DNA of 64,000 bases from assembly GCF_018327685.1 (NCBI RefSeq), contig NZ_BNEL01000003.1:2356001-2420000 (forward strand). Direction: 5' to 3'. The notes beneath the pieces were generated by a model. The model was not told the DNA's origin, ran no database searches, and worked only from the letters and a program-made list of their open reading frames with translations. Each line of letters opens with the position of its first letter. Positions within the stretch are counted from its first letter, which is position 1. A program made the position numbers and the translations under genes. Source of the DNA: Streptomyces sp. TS71-3. Its GTDB lineage: Bacteria; Actinomycetota; Actinomycetes; Streptomycetales; Streptomycetaceae. Below are positions 9,614 through 18,158 of this stretch, piece by piece.

Positions 9614-10813
9614 ATGTCCGCCGAACCCGTCCCCTCCGCCACCACGACCGCCTCCGGCACCGCGTGGCACGCGGCTGCCGAGAGCGCCGCGCCCGCCGCC
9701 GACGCCGGACCCGCCCGGACGGGAATCTGGCTGATCGGCGCCCGCGGCTCCGTCGCCACCACCGCCGTCACCGGCTGCGCCGCCGTCGCCGCCGGGCTCC
9801 ACCCGCCGACCGGGATGCTCACCGAGACCCCGCCCTTCGCCCGCGCCGGCCTGCCGCCGCTGTCCTCGCTCGTCTTCGGAGGCCACGACACCGTCGACTG
9901 CCCCCTGCCCAAGCGAGCCGAGGAGCTGGCCGCCGGCGGAGTGCTGCCGCACGGGCTGCCCACCGCCCTCGCTGCCGAACTGGCCGCCGCCGACCGCGAG
10001 ATCGCCGCAGGCGGGCCGCTGCCCGGCGACACCCGCACCGAGGACCAACTCGTCGACGCCTTCGCCGCGGACATGGCGGACTTCGTGCGCCGGGGCGGCC
10101 TCGCCCGCGCGGTCGTCGTGAACGTCTCCTCCACCGAGCCCGTACCGACCGGCACGGCCCTGCCGCCCAGCTCCCTCTACGCGGCCGCCGCCCTGCGCGC
10201 CGGCTGCCCGTACGTCAACTTCACGCCCTCCACCGGCATGCACCACCCCCGGGTGCAGGAGGCCGCGCTCGCCTCCGGGCTGCCCTACGCGGGCCGGGAC
10301 GGCAAGACCGGGCAGACGCTGCTGCGGTCCGTGCTCGGGCCGATGTTCGCCCAGCGCGCGCTCACCGTCCGGGCCTGGTCCGGCACCAACCTGCTGGGCG
10401 GCGGTGACGGCGCGTCCCTCGCCGACCCCGCCGCGGCCGCGGCGAAGAACGCGGGCAAGGAGCGCGTCCTCGCCGACACCCTCGGCAGCGCGCCGGAGGG
10501 CGAGGTGCACATCGACGACGTGCCGGCCCTCGGCGACTGGAAGACCGCGTGGGACCACATCGCCTTCGACGGCTTCCTCGGCTCCCGCATGGTGTTGCAG
10601 ACCACCTGGCAGGGCTGCGACTCCGCCCTCGCCGCGCCCCTGGTGATCGACCTCGCCCGCCTGGTGGCCCGCGCCCACGAGGCGGGCCTCGGCGGGCCCC
10701 GGCCCGAGCTGGGCTTCTACTTCAAGGACCCGGACGGCGGAGCGTCCTCCGCACTCGCGACCCAGTACGAGGAACTGCTGGCCTTCGCCCACGCCCTGGA
10801 GCCCACCCGATGA
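9614..10813 (+). CDS. Inositol-3-phosphate synthase family protein
   Basis: 399 residues; the start ATG is preceded by AAGGAGG (9601-9607), six bases away. The Rossmann start IWLIGARGSVATT, the segment PYVNFTPSTG, the catalytic-domain motif GKTGQTLLRSVLGPMF, SGTNLLGGGDG, and LQTTWQGCDSALAAPLVIDL are diagnostic of myo-inositol-1-phosphate synthases. These NAD-dependent enzymes cyclise glucose 6-phosphate. It heads a seven-gene operon whose next gene overlaps by four bases. In classical ebo operons the cyclase is a dehydroquinate-synthase-like protein (EboD); here this unrelated sugar-phosphate cyclase may fill that role. Whether it serves housekeeping inositol synthesis is unlikely given the operon. 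Confidence 0.9.
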   Translation: MSAEPVPSATTTASGTAWHAAAESAAPAADAGPARTGIWLIGARGSVATTAVTGCAAVAAGLHPPTGMLTETPPFARAGLPPLSSLVFGGHDTVDCPLPKRAEELAAGGVLPHGLPTALAAELAAADREIAAGGPLPGDTRTEDQLVDAFAADMADFVRRGGLARAVVVNVSSTEPVPTGTALPPSSLYAAAALRAGCPYVNFTPSTGMHHPRVQEAALASGLPYAGRDGKTGQTLLRSVLGPMFAQRALTVRAWSGTNLLGGGDGASLADPAAAAAKNAGKERVLADTLGSAPEGEVHIDDVPALGDWKTAWDHIAFDGFLGSRMVLQTTWQGCDSALAAPLVIDLARLVARAHEAGLGGPRPELGFYFKDPDGGASSALATQYEELLAFAHALEPTR

Positions 10814-12618
10814 GCCCCCGCCTGCCCACGCTGCTCGCCGTCGCGACGGCGTTGGCCCTCGCCACGGCGATGGGAAGGGGCGCGGCCCGAGGGGCACGGG
10901 CACGTACAGGCTCAGCCACGCCGAGACCGGAGGCGTCGGGTAGGGCTGCCCTGGGTGCCCCGGAAGGGGCGCGGGGAACTGCGCGACCGGCCACGACGAA
11001 ACGGGAGGATGGCGACGGTCGGCAGGGGGCAGATGCTGCCGCCCCCGGCGGACGGGTGGCGTCGGTTGGGGTCGCTCCGGGTGCCCCGGAAGGGGCGCGG
11101 GGAACTGCGCGACCGGCCACGACGAAACGGGAGGATGGCGACCGTCCGAAGGGGGCAGATGCTGCCGCCCCCGGCGGACGGGGGGCGTCGGTTGGGGTCG
11201 CTCCGGGTGCCCCGGAAGGGGCGCGGGGAACTGCGCGACCGGCCACGACGAAACGGGAGGATGGCGACCGTCCGAAGGGGGCAGATGCTGCCGCCCCCGG
11301 CGGACGGGTGGCGTCGGTTGGGGTCGCTCCGGGTGCCCCGGAAGGGGCGCGGGGAACTGCGCAACCCGCCACGACGGAGCCGAAGGATCGCGACCGAGCC
11401 AAGGGGGCAGACGCCGCCGCCCCGGGCGAACCGGGTGAACAAGGCGCACCGACCGCACCCCCGCCTCGGCCCCCCGCGCCCGACAGCGCACCCCACGCCT
11501 GGGCCGAACTGCTCCGCCTCCCCGCACTCTTCACGGTGCCCGGCGACGCCCTCGCCGGCGCCGCCGCGACAGGCGCGCGACACGGCCGCGGCACCCTGCT
11601 CGCCATCGGCTCCTCCCTCTGCCTCTACGAGGCGGGCATGGCGCTCAACGACTGGGCGGACCGGGCGGAGGACGCCGTGGACCGCCCGCACCGCCCGCTG
11701 CCGTCCGGCCGGATCAGACCGGCCGCCGCACTGGCCACCGCCGGCGCGCTGACCGCGGCCGGGCTCGCCCTCGCCGCGGCCGCCGGCCGCCCCGCGCTGA
11801 CCGTCGCCACCGGGATCGCCGCCACGGTCTGGGCCTACGATCTGCACCTGAAGCACACCCCGGCGGGCCCCGCCGCGATGGCCGCGGCCCGCGGGCTCGA
11901 CCTGCTGCTCGGCGCCGCGGCGACCAGCGGCCGGGTCGGTCCCGCCCTGCCCTCCGCGGCCTTACTGGGCACCCACACCCTCGCGGTCACCGCGGTCTCG
12001 CGCCACGAGGCGCAGGGCGGCTCCTCGGCCGTGCCGCTGGGCGCGCTGGCCGTCACGGGCGCGCTGGCGCGCGCCGTCGTCGGCGGGCGCGCCACCGTCC
12101 GGCGCGACACGGAGAGCGGCGCGCCGCCCCTCCCCGCACTCCCGGCAGGCCGGGTGGCAGCAGCCGCCCCCGGCCTGCCGGGCCCCACACGGGACGCCGC
12201 CCCCGGCCGCTACGGCCCATCAGCCCGGAGCGCGTCCCCGGGCCCGAGCGGGATGCCGGGGCTCACCGGGATGCCAAGGCTCAGCGGGATGCCGGGGCCC
12301 ACCGGGATGGCGGGCCCGTCCGCCGGCGCCCCATCCGGCGCACCCCTCCTCGTGGGCCTGCGCCTCGCCCGCCCCGCGGACGCCCTCTGCGCGCTGCTCG
12401 CCGCGGCCTACGCCGGCACGGCCGTCCAGCCGCTGCTGCACGCCGCGCTCAACCCCTCGCCGGAGCTGACCCAGCGGGCCGTGGGCGGCGGCATCCGGGC
12501 CACCATCCCCCTTCAGGCCGCGCTGATCGCCCGCGCCGGGCACGGGGGCACGGCCCTGCTGACGGCGGCCCTCGCCCCGGCCGCGCGTGCCTTCGCACGG
12601 AAGGTGAGCGTCACATGA
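10810..12618 (+). CDS. eboC: EboC-like UbiA-family prenyltransferase with repeat insertions
   Basis: 602 residues, about twice the family length. The start ATG overlaps the cyclase stop (ATGA). The catalytic core begins near residue 225 (HAWAELLRLPALFTVPGD). It holds the first Asp-rich motif LNDWADRAEDAVDRPHRPL at about residues 279-297 and seven or more membrane segments. Two expansions break the usual architecture: residues about 49-210 are four copies of a 42-residue Ala/Gly/Arg repeat, and residues about 424-512 are a disordered loop with GMPGLT-type repeats. Family members attach isoprenyl chains to aromatic or cyclitol acceptors. A shorter start close to 11460 is possible, although no good ribosome site is visible there. 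Confidence 0.85.
   Translation: MSPRLPTLLAVATALALATAMGRGAARGARARTGSATPRPEASGRAALGAPEGARGTARPATTKREDGDGRQGADAAAPGGRVASVGVAPGAPEGARGTARPATTKREDGDRPKGADAAAPGGRGASVGVAPGAPEGARGTARPATTKREDGDRPKGADAAAPGGRVASVGVAPGAPEGARGTAQPATTEPKDRDRAKGADAAAPGEPGEQGAPTAPPPRPPAPDSAPHAWAELLRLPALFTVPGDALAGAAATGARHGRGTLLAIGSSLCLYEAGMALNDWADRAEDAVDRPHRPLPSGRIRPAAALATAGALTAAGLALAAAAGRPALTVATGIAATVWAYDLHLKHTPAGPAAMAAARGLDLLLGAAATSGRVGPALPSAALLGTHTLAVTAVSRHEAQGGSSAVPLGALAVTGALARAVVGGRATVRRDTESGAPPLPALPAGRVAAAAPGLPGPTRDAAPGRYGPSARSASPGPSGMPGLTGMPRLSGMPGPTGMAGPSAGAPSGAPLLVGLRLARPADALCALLAAAYAGTAVQPLLHAALNPSPELTQRAVGGGIRATIPLQAALIARAGHGGTALLTAALAPAARAFARKVSVT
10955..11440 (+). repeat. Four in-frame 126-bp direct repeats inside eboC
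   Basis: Units start at 10955, 11081, 11207 and 11333, exactly 126 bp (42 codons) apart; the first three are nearly identical and the fourth has decayed. Each contains CCGGAAGGGGCGCGGGGAAC followed by TGCGCGACC, which matches the intergenic element at 5219-5248. The repeat keeps the prenyltransferase frame open. Confidence 0.95.
12240..12320 (+). repeat. 24-bp-period repeats encoding GMPGLT-like peptide
   Basis: Within eboC the sequence GGGATGCCGGGGCTCACC and variants recurs about four times, encoding GMPGLTGMPRLSGMPGPTGM. It sits in a Pro/Ala/Gly-rich loop between predicted membrane helices. Confidence 0.8.
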
Positions 12619-13574
12619 CCCCACTCGGCTCGGCACACGCAAAGGCCCCGGGTGCCACCGGGCCCGGCGACCCCCGCGCGCTCCGCTTCGGCTACGGCAC
12701 CAACGGCCTCACCGACCTCCGGCTCGACGACGCCCTGGGCCTGCTCGCGGACCTCGGCTACCGCGGTGTCGGCCTGACCCTCGACCACATGCACCTCGAC
12801 CCGCTCGCCCCGGACCTGCCGGCCCGCACCCGGCGGGTGGCCCGGCGCCTGGACCAGCTCGGCCTGGGCGCCACCGTCGAGACCGGGGCCCGTTACGTGC
12901 TCGACCCGCGCCGCAAGCACGGGCCGTCCCTGCTCGATCCCGCCCCGGACGCGCGGGCCGCCCGCGTGCGGCTGCTGACCCGCGCCATCGAGGTGGCCGC
13001 CGAACTCGGCGCGCACGCGGTGCACTGCTTCAGCGGCATCACCCCCGAGGGCACGGACGAGAGCACCGCGTGGAAGCGTCTCACCGAGGCCCTCGGCCCG
13101 GTGCTGGACGCCGCCGGCGCCGCGGGCATGCCGCTCGCGGTCGAGCCGGAACCCGGCCACCTCCTCGGCTCGCTCGCCGGCTTCCACCGGCTGCGCGCCG
13201 AACTCGGCGACCCGGACCTGCTCGGCCTGACCCTGGACATCGGGCACTGCCAGTGCCTGGAGCCGCTGCCGCCCGAGGACTGCGTGCGCCAGGCGGCGCC
13301 GTGGCTGCGGCACGTCCAGATCGAGGACATGCGCCGCGGCGTCCACGAGCACCTGCCCTTCGGGGACGGGGAGATCGACTTCCCGCCCGTGCTGGCCGCC
13401 CTGGCGGAGACCGGCTACCGGGGGCTGACCGTCGTCGAACTGCCCCGCCACTCCCACGCGGGCCCGTCACTGGCCCAGGACTCCCTGCGCTTCCTGCGCT
13501 CCGCGGCCGACGCCGCCGCCCGCGCCCAGGCGCCCGCGCACGGCGCGCCCACCCCCGAAGGAGGCACCGCGTGA
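12615..13574 (+). CDS. Sugar phosphate isomerase/epimerase, TIM barrel, in ebo-like operon
   Basis: 319 residues; its ATG overlaps the eboC stop by four bases. Xylose-isomerase-like barrel: GYRGVGLTLDHMHLDPL near the N-terminus, then HCFSGITPEG, the metal-site strands PLAVEPEPGHLL and LTLDIGHCQ, LRHVQIEDM and GLTVVELPRHSHAGP. The Glu, Asp/His and His ligands are in the expected order. It would rearrange a sugar or cyclitol phosphate in the pathway opened by the inositol-phosphate-synthase-like cyclase. Its stop is followed, with a GTGA overlap, by eboA. Confidence 0.88.
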   Translation: MTPLGSAHAKAPGATGPGDPRALRFGYGTNGLTDLRLDDALGLLADLGYRGVGLTLDHMHLDPLAPDLPARTRRVARRLDQLGLGATVETGARYVLDPRRKHGPSLLDPAPDARAARVRLLTRAIEVAAELGAHAVHCFSGITPEGTDESTAWKRLTEALGPVLDAAGAAGMPLAVEPEPGHLLGSLAGFHRLRAELGDPDLLGLTLDIGHCQCLEPLPPEDCVRQAAPWLRHVQIEDMRRGVHEHLPFGDGEIDFPPVLAALAETGYRGLTVVELPRHSHAGPSLAQDSLRFLRSAADAAARAQAPAHGAPTPEGGTA

Positions 13575-14452
13575 CCGCTTCGAACCCCGCCGCAGGCACC
13601 ACGCCGCCCCCGGCCCCCGCGGCGCCCGACGAATCCGCCGCCGACCTCCGCGCGCGGCTCGACGCCGAGCTGGCGGCCCCGGCCAGGGAGTGGCTCGACC
13701 GGGCCCTCGCCCTGGCCGAGGATGCCGCCGGCCCCGCCCCGGAGGCGGACGCCACGGCAGCCGCGGCAACCGCCCACCGCGGCGGGGAAGCCGGACCCGC
13801 CCCCCGCCGCATGCCCGCCTGGGAGCTCCGTTTCGCGGAGGCCGGACGCCGCTGCGGGCCCGAGCACGCCGACGCGGCCCGGGTGCTGCTGCTGAGCGCG
13901 GCGCGCCCCGCCCCCGGCACCGTCGCCCGCCTCTACGGCCAGGGCAGCGCGGCCGAGCGGCGTGCCGTGCTGGCGGCGCTGCCGTACCTGACCGGGGGCC
14001 CCGAGGCGCTGCCGCTCGTCGAGGATGCCCTGCGCACGAACGACACCCGCCTGGTCGCCGCGGCGGTCGGGCCCTACGCCGCCGCCCACCTCGATGCGCA
14101 CGCCTGGCGGCACGCCGTGCTGAAGTGCCTCTTCACGGGTGTGCCGGTGGCCGCCGTCGCAGCCCTCGCCGAGCGCGCCGGCGGCGACGGCGAACTCGCC
14201 CGGATGCTCGGGGACTACGCCGAGGAGCGGCGAGCGGCGGGCCGGGCCGTGCCGGCCGACCTGTTCGAGGTCCTGCGCCTGACGGGCGGCCTCACGGGCG
14301 GCCCGGCGGGCACCGCGACCGCCCAGCACCCCGCCGCACCCGGGCCGCCCCCGGCACGGGAGGCGGCCCCGGCTGCCCCGCCTCCGGCGGACCAGGCGTC
14401 CCCGGGCACCCCGACGGCCCTCAAGGCCCCTTCGACCGGCGAGGAGTCCTGA
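13571..14452 (+). CDS. eboA: EboA domain-containing protein
   Basis: 293 residues from a GTG with AAGGAGG (13558-13564) six bases upstream; the start overlaps the previous stop. An Ala/Pro-rich N-terminus and C-terminus flank an all-alpha core. The core carries the family signature around HAWRHAVLKCLFTGVPVAAV (residues about 177-196) and RRMPAWELRFAEAGRRCG. EboA has no known reaction; in cyanobacteria the eboABCEF genes are needed to export the scytonemin monomer to the periplasm. The last base of the stop is the first base of the eboB start. Confidence 0.9.
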   Translation: MTASNPAAGTTPPPAPAAPDESAADLRARLDAELAAPAREWLDRALALAEDAAGPAPEADATAAAATAHRGGEAGPAPRRMPAWELRFAEAGRRCGPEHADAARVLLLSAARPAPGTVARLYGQGSAAERRAVLAALPYLTGGPEALPLVEDALRTNDTRLVAAAVGPYAAAHLDAHAWRHAVLKCLFTGVPVAAVAALAERAGGDGELARMLGDYAEERRAAGRAVPADLFEVLRLTGGLTGGPAGTATAQHPAAPGPPPAREAAPAAPPPADQASPGTPTALKAPSTGEES

Positions 14453-15372
14453 TGCGCATCTTCGATCCCCACATCCACATGACGTCCCGCACCACCGACG
14501 ACTACGAGGCCATGCACGCCGCGGGCGTCCGCGCGGTCGTCGAGCCGTCCTTCTGGCTGGGCCAGCCGCGCACCTCGCCGGAGTCGTTCCTGGACTACTT
14601 CGACTCCCTGCTCGGCTGGGAGCCCTTCCGCGCCGCGCAGTACGGCATCGCCCACCACTGCACCCTCGCGCTCAACCCCAAGGAGGCGAACGACCCCCGC
14701 TGCCGCCCCGTCCTCGACGAGCTGCCCCGGTACCTCGTCAAGGACAACGTGGTCGCGGTCGGCGAGGTCGGCTACGACTCCATGACCCCGGCCGAGGACT
14801 CCGCGCTCGCCGCGCAGCTCCAGCTCGCCGCGGACCACGAGCTGCCCGCGCTGGTGCACACCCCCCACCGCGACAAGCTCGCGGGGCTGCGCCGCACCCT
14901 CGACGTGGTGCACGAGTCCGCCCTGCCGCCGGAGCGGGTGCTCATCGACCACCTCAACGAGACCACCGTCAAGGAGGCCAAGGACGGCGGCTGCTGGCTC
15001 GGCTTCTCCGTCTACCCGGACACCAAGATGGACGAGGAGCGGATGGTGGCCGTGCTCCAGGAGTACGGGCCCGAGCGGGTGCTGGTGAACTCCGCGGCCG
15101 ACTGGGGCAAGAGCGACCCGCTGAAGACCCGGAAGGTCGCCGAGGCGATGCTGGCGGCGGGCTTCACCGAGGACGACGTCGACCGCGTGCTGTGGCGCAA
15201 CCCCGTGGCCTTCTACGGCCTCAGCGGCCGGCTCTCCCTGGACGTCGCCGCGCCCGCGGCCAGCCACGAGGGCAACTCCATCCTGCGCGGCGTCCCCAAG
15301 GACGACCGCCCGGCCGATCCGGCCCCGGCCCCGGGCACCGAGGGTGCCGGCCCCACGCCGGCGGGGGAGTGA
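14452..15372 (+). CDS. eboB: EboB: TatD-family metal-dependent hydrolase
   Basis: 306 residues, ATG overlapping the eboA stop by one base (TGATG) with GAGGAG upstream. Amidohydrolase metal motif FDPHIHMTSRT at residues 3-13, then VVAVGEVGYDS (Glu ligand), PALVHTPHRDK, VLIDHLNETT and VLVNSAADWGKSD (last Asp). This is the TatD-like EboB of ebo operons. It is probably a phosphodiesterase or hydrolase on a small molecule. The Pro-rich last 35 residues are probably disordered. Confidence 0.92.
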   Translation: MRIFDPHIHMTSRTTDDYEAMHAAGVRAVVEPSFWLGQPRTSPESFLDYFDSLLGWEPFRAAQYGIAHHCTLALNPKEANDPRCRPVLDELPRYLVKDNVVAVGEVGYDSMTPAEDSALAAQLQLAADHELPALVHTPHRDKLAGLRRTLDVVHESALPPERVLIDHLNETTVKEAKDGGCWLGFSVYPDTKMDEERMVAVLQEYGPERVLVNSAADWGKSDPLKTRKVAEAMLAAGFTEDDVDRVLWRNPVAFYGLSGRLSLDVAAPAASHEGNSILRGVPKDDRPADPAPAPGTEGAGPTPAGE

Positions 15373-15375
15373 GGC

Positions 15376-16545
15376 ATGCGCTTCCGCCACCCGGACGGCT
15401 CCACCGTGCACCTCGCCTACTGCACCAACGTCCACCCCGCGGAGACCCTGACGGGCGTCCTCGCCCAGCTCAGGGACCACTGCGAGCCGGTGCGCAGGCG
15501 GCTGGGCCGCGACCGGCTCGGCATCGGCCTGTGGCTGGCCCGGGACGCCGCACGCACGCTCGTCACCGACCCCGCCGCGCTGCGCGGCCTGCGCGCCGAA
15601 CTCGACCGCAGGGGCCTCGAAGTGGTCACCCTCAACGGCTTCCCCTACGAGGGCTTCGGCGCCGAGGAGGTCAAGTACCGCGTCTACAAGCCCGACTGGG
15701 CCGACCCCGAGCGGCTCACCCACACAGCCGACCTGGCCCGGCTGCTCGCCAGCCTGCTGCCCGACGACGTCACCGAGGGCACCATCTCCACCCTCCCGCT
15801 TGCCTGGCGCACCGCCCACGACCCCGACCGGGCCCACCGGGCGCTGGCCGCCCTCACCACCCTCGGGGAGCGCCTGGACGCGCTGGACGAGCTGACCGGC
15901 CGCTCGATCCGGATCGGCCTGGAACCGGAGCCCGGCTGCGTCGTCGAGACCACCGGTGACGCCATCGCGCCGCTGACCGGGATCGGCCACCCCCGGATCG
16001 GCATCTGCGTGGACACCTGCCACCTCGCCACCTCTTTCGAGGAGCCGGGCAGCGCCCTGGACTCCCTCGCCGCCGCGGGCGTCCCCGTCGTCAAGTCGCA
16101 GCTCTCGGCCGCCCTGCACGCCGAACATCCCGACGAGCCCGCGGTGCGCACCGCGCTCGCCGTCTTCGACGAGCCGCGCTTCCTGCACCAGACGCGCGCC
16201 CGCACCCCGCAAGGGCTGCTCGGCACCGACGACCTCGGCCAGGCGCTGGCCGGCACCGCCCTGCCCGGCGGCACACCCTGGCGGGCCCACTTCCACGTCC
16301 CCCTGCACGCCGCCCCCGCAGCTCCCCTCACCTCCACGCTCGCCGTGCTCACCGACACGCTCACGCGGCTGGTCGGCGGCCCCAGGCCGCTCACCCGCCA
16401 CCTGGAGGTGGAGACCTACACCTGGCAGGCCCTGCCCCCCGAGCTGCGCCCGCGCGCCCGGACCCAGCTCGCCGACGGCATCGCCGCGGAACTCACCCTC
16501 GCCCGCGACCTCCTGACGGACCTCGGCCTCAAGGAACTCCCATGA
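15376..16545 (+). CDS. eboE: EboE: metabolite traffic TIM-barrel protein
   Basis: 389 residues, beginning three bases after eboB. The opening HLAYCTNVHPAETLTGVL and the segment VVTLNGFPYEGFGAEEVKY are characteristic of EboE. Further on are IGLEPEPGCVVETTGD, GICVDTCHLATSFEEP, VVKSQLSAAL and the C-terminal HLEVETYTWQALPPELR. A xylose-isomerase-like barrel with conserved Glu and Asp/His ligands suggests metal-dependent isomerisation or epimerisation. Its stop overlaps the next start (ATGA). Confidence 0.93.
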   Translation: MRFRHPDGSTVHLAYCTNVHPAETLTGVLAQLRDHCEPVRRRLGRDRLGIGLWLARDAARTLVTDPAALRGLRAELDRRGLEVVTLNGFPYEGFGAEEVKYRVYKPDWADPERLTHTADLARLLASLLPDDVTEGTISTLPLAWRTAHDPDRAHRALAALTTLGERLDALDELTGRSIRIGLEPEPGCVVETTGDAIAPLTGIGHPRIGICVDTCHLATSFEEPGSALDSLAAAGVPVVKSQLSAALHAEHPDEPAVRTALAVFDEPRFLHQTRARTPQGLLGTDDLGQALAGTALPGGTPWRAHFHVPLHAAPAAPLTSTLAVLTDTLTRLVGGPRPLTRHLEVETYTWQALPPELRPRARTQLADGIAAELTLARDLLTDLGLKELP

Positions 16546-18005
16546 CCGCCCCCGAACCCGCGCCGGCCACCGCCGCTCGCCAGGACCGCCCCGCCGGGGG
16601 CCCGACCCCGCTGCTCGTCGTCGACGTGGTCGGCCTCACCCCGCAGCTGCTGGCGCACATGCCGCGCCTGACGCGGTTCGCCCGCGCCGGCAGCCGTGCC
16701 GAACTGGGCACCGTGCTGCCCGCGGTGACGTGCAGCGCGCAGTCCACCTTCCTCACCGGCACCACCCCGGCCGAGCACGGCATCGTCGCCAACGGCTGGT
16801 ACTTCCGCGAGCTGGGCGACGTCCTGCTGTGGCGCCAGCACAACGGCCTCGTGGCCGGCGACAGGCTGTGGGACGCGGCCCGCCGGGCGCACCCCGGCTA
16901 CACGGTCGCCAACATCTGCTGGTGGTACGCCATGGGCGCGGACACCGACTGGACCGTCACACCCCGGCCCGTGTACTACGCCGACGGCCGCAAGGAGCCC
17001 GACTGCTACACCAGGCCCCCGGCCCTGCACGACGAGCTGACCGGGCGGCTCGGCACCTTCCCCCTGTTCAACTTCTGGGGGCCCACCGCCGACCTGGTCT
17101 CCAGCCAGTGGATCATCGACGCCACCCGCCACCTCCTGCGCACCCGCCACCCCGACCTGGCGCTGGCTTACGTCCCCCACCTGGACTACGACCTCCAGCG
17201 CTTCGGACCCGACGACCCCCGCTCGCACCGCGCGGCCGCCGAACTCGACACGGCGCTCGCCCCGCTGCTCGACGACGCGCGGCGCGAGGGCCGCACGGTG
17301 GTCGCCCTCTCCGAGTACGGCATCACGCGGGTGAGCAGGCCCGTCGACATCAACCGCGCCCTGCGCCGCGCCGGGCTGCTGGAGGTGCACACCCAGGACG
17401 GCATGGAGTACCTGGACCCGATGGCCTCCCGGGCGTTCGCGGTCGCCGACCACCAGATCGCGCACGTCTACGTCCGGCGCCCCGAGGACCTGGAGACGGT
17501 CAGGGCCGTGCTGGGCGAGCTGCCCGGCATCGAGCACCTGCTCGACGACGAGGGCAAGAAGGCCCACCACCTGGACCACCCGCGCTCCGGCGAGCTGGTC
17601 GCCGTGGCCGAACCCGACGCGTGGTTCACCTACTACTACTGGCTCGACGACGCCCGTGCGCCCGACTTCGCGCAGCTCGTCGAGATCCACCGCAAACCCG
17701 GCTACGACCCGGTCGAGCTCTTCATGGACCCGCGGGACCCGTACGTGAAGCTCAAGGCGGCCGGCGCGCTCGCCCGCAAGAAGCTCGGCATGCGCTACCG
17801 GATGGCCGTGGTGCCCCTCGACCCGTCGCCCATCCGCGGCAGCCACGGCAGGCTTCCCGCGGACGCCGAGAGCGGCCCGCTCATCCTGTGCTCCGTCCCC
17901 GGGGCCGTCGAGGGCCGTGTCGAGGCCACCGAGGTGAAGTCCCTGCTGCTCTCGCTGGCCGGCCTCTCCCCGCGGCCCGAAGCGCGGGCGGAGTCCCCCG
18001 GGTGA
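16542..18005 (+). CDS. eboF: EboF-like nucleotide pyrophosphatase/phosphodiesterase
   Basis: 487 residues of the alkaline-phosphatase superfamily (type I phosphodiesterase/nucleotide pyrophosphatase). The metal and nucleophile site is near the start: VVDVVGLTPQLLAHMPRL supplies Asp, and PAVTCSAQSTFLTGTTPAEHG gives the nucleophilic Thr. Then AYVPHLDYDLQRFGPDDP (Asp/His ligands), ALSEYGI and VADHQIAHVYV complete the metal centre. No signal peptide is obvious. Last gene of the coupled operon; it may remove a phosphate or nucleotide from the product made by the prenyltransferase and cyclase. Confidence 0.9.
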   Translation: MTAPEPAPATAARQDRPAGGPTPLLVVDVVGLTPQLLAHMPRLTRFARAGSRAELGTVLPAVTCSAQSTFLTGTTPAEHGIVANGWYFRELGDVLLWRQHNGLVAGDRLWDAARRAHPGYTVANICWWYAMGADTDWTVTPRPVYYADGRKEPDCYTRPPALHDELTGRLGTFPLFNFWGPTADLVSSQWIIDATRHLLRTRHPDLALAYVPHLDYDLQRFGPDDPRSHRAAAELDTALAPLLDDARREGRTVVALSEYGITRVSRPVDINRALRRAGLLEVHTQDGMEYLDPMASRAFAVADHQIAHVYVRRPEDLETVRAVLGELPGIEHLLDDEGKKAHHLDHPRSGELVAVAEPDAWFTYYYWLDDARAPDFAQLVEIHRKPGYDPVELFMDPRDPYVKLKAAGALARKKLGMRYRMAVVPLDPSPIRGSHGRLPADAESGPLILCSVPGAVEGRVEATEVKSLLLSLAGLSPRPEARAESPG

Positions 18006-18158
18006 GGCACCGGCCCGGGGCGCGGCACCGCCCGTCCTGACCACGGCCCCCTGCCGCCGCCATCGGACGCCTGGCGGCGGCCGGGCGGCTCCCCCTCCGC
18101 CACCCCTCGCACCACCACCGGATCACGCACCACGCCACCGGATCACGAGGAGTTCCGC

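Noticed and set aside
5039..11527. A 2162-codon open frame on the minus strand opposite the ThuA and MIPS genes
   Set aside because: It is the antisense shadow of well-recognised plus-strand genes in very GC-rich DNA; its product has no signature and it runs through repeats.
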